A stretch of DNA of 64,000 nucleotides from Acanthosoma haemorrhoidale (lineage: Eukaryota > Arthropoda > Insecta > Hemiptera > Acanthosomatidae), in contig OV884013.1 in the NCBI GenBank assembly GCA_930367205.1, positions 120,753,827 through 120,817,826 on the forward strand, given 5' to 3'. The position numbers and the translations under genes are program-made. Under the pieces are notes generated by a model. The model was not told the origin of the DNA, made no database searches, and worked only from the letters and a program-made list of their open reading frames with translations. Shown here piece after piece: positions 58,500-64,000 of this stretch (position 1 is its first letter; each line of letters begins with the position of its first letter).

Positions 58500-58838
58500 G
58501 TAGTATATATAATATTATTATTAACGACTGGTATGTTTATCAGTAACATCCTAAGGACTGTGTCTCAAAACTTATAATAATTAGCCCTATTATAATTATC
58601 CTATCCTATTAGTAACTTATCTTCCCTTCCCAGACCTCTATTCTAAATAATTGGCTCCCACGACCTTTTCTGTCTGCACCCTCATCCCTGCTGTTATCGC
58701 ATTCCTACACAGATAAATACCCTAAGGCATAAGACAGAGTGTTGCTTTCTTGTGGCTCTCATTTGCTAGTGAGCTTTTACCCTGTAACCATATATAATTG
58801 TACCTTTTTGTTTATACCAAATGAAGTTTCTTTTTTTG
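58500..58838 (+). mobile_element. Non-LTR/SINE-like 3' end, family B
   Basis: It contains cttatcttcccttcccagac, ctattctaaataattggctc, cgacctttt, ctgttatcgcattcctacac, taaggcataagacagagtgt and the terminal tttataccaaatgaagtttc. This is the same order as the minus-strand copies at 18652-18900 and 28908-29235. No coding part precedes it. Confidence 0.85.
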
Positions 58839-59891
58839 AGTTATTGAGCTACAGAAATATAATTTATGATTTTATTTGTAGTTAAATAATCTTATGTTAT
58901 TATAATTTTTTTTCTTATAGGGGCTCACACTTTATTTTAAATTGTCGTTTTATTTTTTATAATGTGATATTTCTTTTTATTTGCCGGACATAAATCAAGG
59001 GGACTTTGACTTGGGATAATTTGTTTTTATATTCTATTCTAGTATATTATGAATAAATAATACAATGACAAATTTTTTTATGTTAGGAAAAAATATATAT
59101 TAAACCTAACGAAAAAAAATGATAAAATGAAAACTAGATATTATGTCCTAAGTCGTTATGCTTGGGCAATTTGCCTATGTTTATAGTATTTTTAATGGAT
59201 TCTCATAAATTGGTTATACTTTTTAAAATATTGAGAAATCAGCTTTGTATACTTTGTGAAACTTAACTGTTTTAGTGTACCTTGGTTTTTCAAATATTAT
59301 CTTACTTAATATATTAAAAGCATTTTGGATGATTTTAAGTTTTCTGATATTGGTATGACCGACTAAGCTCCTAGACCTATGCCGGGGCTAGGTGTATACA
59401 GTACCCGCAAGACATTAGTGCACTCCCTCCATTATCTTGCCTACAGACTCAAAACCCAAGCCAGGAATGTTACGTATCTGCGGTTTTTAAAACAGACCCA
59501 AGTGAGATTGTAATTTTAAATCCAAAGTCATCATTATAATATAAGTTGGACAATACTCTATGGCACGATCCTGTTGCGGAAGTTGTCCCACAAGGCGAGG
59601 ACGATCAAAGCGGAACAGGCCTGCGTGGGCACCAGATGTCTCCTGCGTGCCTTGCATATTGGATGGCTACTGCAACTTCCTAGCCCGACCTTTCACCAAA
59701 CAAATATTACTCCAATATGAAATGTTTTAGCCTCTCCGCCTGTCTGTTTGTTTGTCCTATCTACAGACATGAGCACATGTCATTTCAGATTTAACACCGC
59801 TTTCACTTTTCATTTTTTCATCTGTTTCCTGTAAATGTACTTTAAAAAAATAAATAGGGTTGGTGTAGTAAATTAGTTTAGTATATATATA
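58839..59891. other. Unassigned sequence
   Basis: Very AT-rich up to about 59350, then a GC-richer part (59360-59690) without recognised gene or repeat. Confidence 0.4.
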
Positions 59892-60763
59892 AAGGGTGTC
59901 CCAGAATTAACGCAAGATTTGATTTTAATATAAAACACAGTTATTAGTATTTTTTTATTGAATTAATGAAGTAAATAGGATAGGGTGGTTTATGGAATAA
60001 CACATCAGGCAAATGGCCTCCACGACTTTGCTGGCACATACGCACTCTTTTGTCGAAATTTTCTATAACCATTTGGCATAAATGTGGTTGAATTTCCTCT
60101 TTTAATGCACGGGTGGATGTGGGCTTGTTGACATACACCTTTGACTTCAAATAACCCCATAAAAAGAAGTCTAAAGATGTTAAATCACACGATCTAGGAG
60201 GCCTATTCTGATCACCGAAACGAAAGAGTACACGACCTGGAAATGTCTCATGCAGTATTTGAATTGTTTCATGGGCTGTATGGCATGTGGCACCATCTTG
60301 TTGAAACCACATATAGGCCACATCAATATCATCCAATTTCGGCACAAAGAACTGTGTTTCCGACGCCGAGTTGATGTTCCTGGATTTTCAACAACACTCT
60401 CACGCACTGCTTCGATATTGACATTTCAACGGGGCTTGTTTTTGGACGACCAGTGTGTTTAGTGTCTCCGACTGATCCAGTCTCCCTAAATTTTTAAATT
60501 AATCTCTTCACAGACGATGAAGTCAAAACACTATTCCGACCATATTTTGTATGAAATTTTCGAACTGCGGCCGCTAAACTTTCATTACTTTTTGAAATAA
60601 TGTTCAACAATGAAGACACGTTGTTCTATCGTGTAACGCTCCATTTTTACTAACCCTAAACTGTCAGCTGTCAAATTGTTTTTTTTTTTAGGGTTGCCAG
60701 CACTTTACTGCACAAATGGTGGCAAATTAAAGTCTTGCATTAATCCCGGGACACCCTTTATAT
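59892..60763 (-). mobile_element. Internally deleted Tc1/mariner-superfamily element, family A
   Basis: The ends aagggtgtcccagaattaac and gattaatgcaagac-type sequence read inverted; right end ttgcattaatcccgggacac + cctt. TA lies on both sides (inside tatataTA|AAGGG and CCCTT|TATA), fitting a TA target duplication. On the minus strand the transposase begins at 60644 with an ATGGAGCG start and keeps the N-terminal DNA-binding part in broken frames. It has lost the middle, including the first catalytic Asp. It continues with MPKLDDIDVAYMWFQQDGAT, HTAHETIQILHETFPGR, RFGDQNRPPRSCDLTSLDFF and RVRMCQQSRGGHLPDV. Of the three copies of this family, it keeps the longest part. Confidence 0.92.
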
Positions 60764-61103
60764 AAGTTAATGTTTATCGAACGAAAAAAACGAAAAAAAA
60801 AAAAAGGAAAAGGTTGGTAATAAGAACAAGTTAGAAAGTTGACACAGGACTGGTTTATTCAATCCGATAATCCTCTATATAATACTGTTTACAATATCTC
60901 TATATAAATATCTCTATACACTATTACTCTATATAATAATGTTTACATTCCGAAGTTTGGGGATTAAGGCTGGACACTAGCGGTGCTTCGACTTACATAT
61001 ATATATGTATATTTTTTTTAATATTGAAAACAAAAATGGCTACTGGTCCTAGGAGAAGTAGCCTACAATTCTACTGTATTGTCTTAATTGACACCAACAT
61101 CAC
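60764..61103. other. Unassigned AT-rich sequence
   Basis: Includes ctctatataa-type imperfect short repeats (60890-60950) and an A run. No gene recognised. Confidence 0.4.
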
Positions 61104-61340
61104 ATGAATTTAGACGAAACCTTAACAAGAAGCTTCATAGAAAAAACTAACTCCGTTATTGAAGCAGAGCATATTATACTTGATTGCCAAATGTATACAA
61201 ATTATACAATTAATAAAAAATATACAACTCTGATAATAAAGCTGTTTAAATGGCCTCCAGGATCATTTACTAGTCTCATAGAACAAGAAATAGGTTACTT
61301 GGCGTTCACCGGCTTTTGCAAAGTTTTCAACTCCAAATAG
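61104..61340 (+). pseudogene. Possible C-terminal remnant of a non-LTR ORF2
   Basis: The 78-residue frame contains AEHIILDCQMY, like the 'EH.ILDCP.Y' motif that follows the RT in several non-LTR clades (R1, CR1, some Jockey). It ends with PPGSFTSLIEQEIGYLAFTGFCKVFN, resembling the usual last residues of such proteins. No RT motif precedes it. It differs from the element at 53-58 kb, which lacks this motif. Confidence 0.4.
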
Positions 61341-61401
61341 ATTTCTACTAAAATAGTACAGTTACTTGAGAGTATTCTTTTCGTTAATCTAAGATATATA
61401 T

Positions 61402-61630
61402 ATATATTTTCTTTCATAGCCCCTTAAAAACTACAAAATGATTAATTCCATTATAGATTCTCAGTCGAATCTATTCACATATCAGTTTTATATTTCCTGT
61501 AGCGTCGCTACATTATTTACATGTTTTGTTGTTTTTTATAAAAGTTATATAATTAATACAAGTACTATGATACACATTATACTTTACTTGTTTGAAAATA
61601 CTTTATAAGGTGAGTCTTATACCTTATTCT
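61402..61630 (-). mobile_element. Non-LTR 3' end, family C
   Basis: Minus strand: gcgacgctacaggaaatata, gattcgactgagaatctata and the terminal GGGGCTATGAAAGAAAA near 61410-61426. The palindrome is degraded here (aaggtgagtcttatacctta at 61608-61626). Confidence 0.8.
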
Positions 61631-61839
61631 TCGCTGTACTGTTGCCTTTACTGTTGTAAATTAATAATTGTGCGTAGTGGAGGGAATAAAAAAACAATTA
61701 GATAACTGTACTGTCGGAAAGCGCTTGTCGAGAGCGACACCAGATTTTGTTTCGATATTTTTTATAGGTCTGTAGATAGAAAGAATTTGCAGACATTTTG
61801 AGTGGAACGGCGGTCGTGTACATCGAATACACAGCCTTC

Positions 61840-62110
61840 CTCGCTCGCTTTGCCAGGGCTTGATGGGACATTGTGCCCCACTAACAAGTCAATTATCGCC
61901 TAACAATGTCGGCTCGGGCCTCGGAGCCGGGATAAATAAGGCAATGCACAATCCACTCGGCACAATGGGGACGGAGCTTGTCTTAGGCCGTCTCTTATTG
62001 CGGATAATGTCAAATATTAAACTCGACAATTGCCCAAGTCGAAATTGATTGTTGCCAAGGGCAGGGCAATCGTCTTCGCGCATGGCGAAATGGCGTTTGT
62101 TATCAAGACA
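61840..62110. promoter_or_regulatory. GC-richer unique block with clustered ACAAT (Sox-like) motifs (candidate CNE)
   Basis: A repeat-free block of balanced composition. ACAAT, in either orientation, occurs at 61870-61874, 61903-61907, 61948-61952, 61962-61966, 62026-62030 and 62048-62052. No coding pattern is convincing: the frames at 61860-62048 and 61889-62083 overlap on opposite strands without domains. Enhancer function is inference. Confidence 0.33.
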
Positions 62111-63090
62111 AATGCGACCTACTGTACAATTAAGGGTTTAGTTATTTCACCATTTTCTATTAACTGAACAAAAAGTGCTTCTTATCTTATTTTTACCACC
62201 TAACGTAATTAAAAAAAAAAATTATAGAACAGAACAGAAGATAAAAATGTTGCAGAAAGTGGTCCTCTTTGAGTACCTAAATTCATTTATTAATATATTT
62301 CCACAATATAGAGATAACCTGAAACCGATTAAAGTCAACATATGCTAATTCAATCATCCCATTAATACGCTGATTATTTATTTATCAGAACAGTTCCACA
62401 AAATTCACAATTTACTCATGCATAATTGGAAGATAAAATTCCGTATGTGTATAGCGTCAGTATGAATGATATGCACGGGTAGATAAGTTTTTAATATGTA
62501 CACATATGTATAATAAATAAATAAAGAAATGAGACAAGAATTAGGGCGTGAAAAAACCGGATAGGGACTAAAGAGAGAGAGAGAGAGAGAGAGAGAAGCG
62601 CTGAAGAGTAGGTACATTAATCACGCAGAGGTTGGCAGGCCTGACTGCGACCGATAAATAAGGCTCTTCTATTGGCCGACGGTTCTCCGGTAAACAGAAC
62701 TTTTTCATTAATAGCAAATGAGTTTGCTCAGCGGTTCCGCATGGCGGCTTCTGCTGCGGGGGGGGGGGGTCTGTGGCAGAGATTATCTTGTTTTGTGGCA
62801 GGGGGTGGCTTTTGTCTGACAAATCAGCTTTGTACCTGACACAGGCAATCGAACCTCGGTACACGTGTATCGGGAATTCGTAGGCAGCTTCCAGGTCACG
62901 GATTGGTGGAGAGAGGGAATCGTCTTCACAGGCCACGCGGTGGAACATAACATTGCAACAATTGAAATGATAAACTGAAATGACACAATCGTGAATTACT
63001 TTTCTCACAATTCAATCTATTTGCTTTTAACTAGTTAAACTATTTTACAAAGCAAACTGCATTTATAAATAATTAAACGCAACAAAGGGC
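62111..63090. other. Unassigned sequence
   Basis: AT-rich to about 62560, (GA)n at 62573-62597, then a GC-richer part at 62620-62960 with a 12-bp G tract (62758-62769). The long minus-strand frame at 62568-63008 runs into the (GA)n repeat and has no recognisable domain. Confidence 0.4.
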
Positions 63091-63091
63091 C

Positions 63092-63453
63092 AGTTACGAA
63101 AGCCCACAAGTGAGCAGCTAGCGCAGCGGTGGCCCAGATGACACTCAACCAGATGAGGCAACCCTCATTTATCACTGACCCAGGCCTTGTTATGGAAACA
63201 ATAAATCTTCCTTCCCTAAGCAATGGCCCGGATGACGACCACCGGCTGAGGCGACATCCACCTATATTTCCCACGCCCCGCTGAAGAGGCATGATCCATT
63301 TCTCCCTATATAAACCTTCCCCAGATTTTACCTGTTCTCACTCAGTCACACTCTTCCCGCTTAGGCTTAAGACAGTATCTACTAACCGTTTACCTCGTTG
63401 TACTTTTTAATAAATTCTTTTTGAAAAGTCTATCAGAGTAAATTTCGTTAACT
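63092..63453 (+). repeat. Possible solo LTR (or short TIR element)
   Basis: The 362-bp segment begins AGTTACGAAA and ends TTTCGTTAACT. It has TATATAAA at 63307-63314, an initiator-like tcactcagtc about 30 bp downstream (63338-63347) and AATAAA at 63409-63414, the order expected of U3-R-U5. A 93-bp-spaced imperfect duplication (tggcccagatgac at 63130, tggcccggatgac at 63223) lies in the putative U3. The flanks ggcc and ggct could be a 4-bp duplication with one change. Because the ends also extend as inverted GCCAGTTA / TAACTGGC, a TIR element is an alternative. No second LTR or internal coding region was seen. Confidence 0.4.
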
Positions 63454-64000
63454 GGCTTTTAAAGTATAGAAACAATATCAAGATATGACCGATTCCAGCC
63501 TTGCAGTCGTAATTCCGCTAGGTGTTGGAACACGTACTTGTAGCTTTTAAAGGACTGCATTAAAAGATCTTTAGTTATCGAAAGGGAATGCATAAAACAT
63601 TAACTTAATCATACAATAGTTTAACTGAAATATAAAAAAAGACGTTTCGTGACTAAAGTTTTGCTCCAGGCCCTTCCTCTAGATACCTTATCATCATGGC
63701 TGAGTGAGTAAGAAGACAAAACCTGTCTTCTTCTGGTGTAGATGTAAACAGTAACCAACTGTTACTCACTTGTGCACTTGTACAGCCGCTTGTAGGAGCA
63801 GCCCAATGAAATGAACAAGAGGTGGTTGGGGGGCTACTCTCCTGTCTCGCGATCTTGTCAGTTCCGATACTGGCCATGTTATATATAGAAACAAAAACAA
63901 GCATTAAAAAAAACGCGGTATTTTAGACCTCCAATTTGCTATTTTATTTGATACACCTTCTTAGTTACTGAAATTTCAACATAAAATTATTTTGTTAAAA
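63454..64000. other. Unassigned sequence
   Basis: No gene recognised. The minus-strand frame at 63653-63904 (83 codons) has no domain. Confidence 0.4.

Noticed and set aside
62568..63008. 146-codon minus-strand frame as a gene
   Set aside because: It ends in a (GA)n repeat, shows no domain, and no splice or promoter signal supports it.

Overview
The window looks like intergenic or intronic DNA from an arthropod, most likely an insect. It is AT-rich and dense in simple repeats. Its only long coding sequence belongs to a Jockey-clade non-LTR retrotransposon, and its DNA transposon remnants (mariner and a Tc1/mariner-superfamily group whose N-terminal region resembles DUF4817 transposases) are typical of insects. 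No host gene, rRNA or convincing tRNA gene was recognised. The species cannot be named from the sequence.

Layout. The best preserved object is a full-length Jockey-like element (53264-57992) flanked by a perfect 14-bp target-site duplication. It has an ORF1 with two nonsense codons and an open ORF2 (endonuclease plus reverse transcriptase). About eighteen truncated or rearranged relatives lie on both strands: 5.5-6.4, 8.4-8.7, 9.0-9.8, 11.1-11.6, 12.8-13.1, 15.2, 19.4-20.2, 23.9-24.3, 29.8-30.0, 30.9-32.0, 35.0-35.4, 35.9, 38.3-39.2, 42.5-42.8, 44.1-45.0, 45.1-45.3 and 49.0-49.7 kb. Two other non-LTR 3'-end families occur in several copies. One ends in GGGGCTATGAAAG plus poly-A (22.7-23.2, 34.1-34.3, 50.4-51.4, 61.4-61.6 kb). 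The other ends in a TACCAAATAAAG-type tail (18.7, 28.9, 58.5 kb).

DNA transposons. There are two dead mariners (2.8-3.8 and 41.1-41.7 kb) and five internally deleted copies of two DUF4817-like families (16.4, 21.1 and 59.9 kb; 27.5 and 46.9 kb). Foldback or MITE-like elements lie at 14.2, 32.6, 45.6 and 51.9 kb. The 45.6-kb element is a nearly perfect 144-bp-arm hairpin. The 51.9-kb element sits inside a minisatellite with a visible TA duplication. A possible solo LTR lies at 63.1-63.45 kb.

Tandem arrays are unusually common, with periods of about 19, 23, 29 (two arrays), 31, 47, 61, 65 and 80 bp. Two of them show higher-order structure. The 23-bp array at 37.0-37.5 kb carries TATCGATA in nearly every unit. 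Between repeats are several GC-richer, apparently repeat-free blocks with clustered homeodomain-like, Hox/Exd-like or Sox-like motifs (1.9-2.1, 20.7-20.95, 27.0-27.3, 30.4-30.7, 32.2-32.5, 52.6-52.9 and 61.85-62.1 kb). I infer that these may be conserved non-coding regulatory DNA of a neighbouring developmental gene; this is not shown by the sequence alone.
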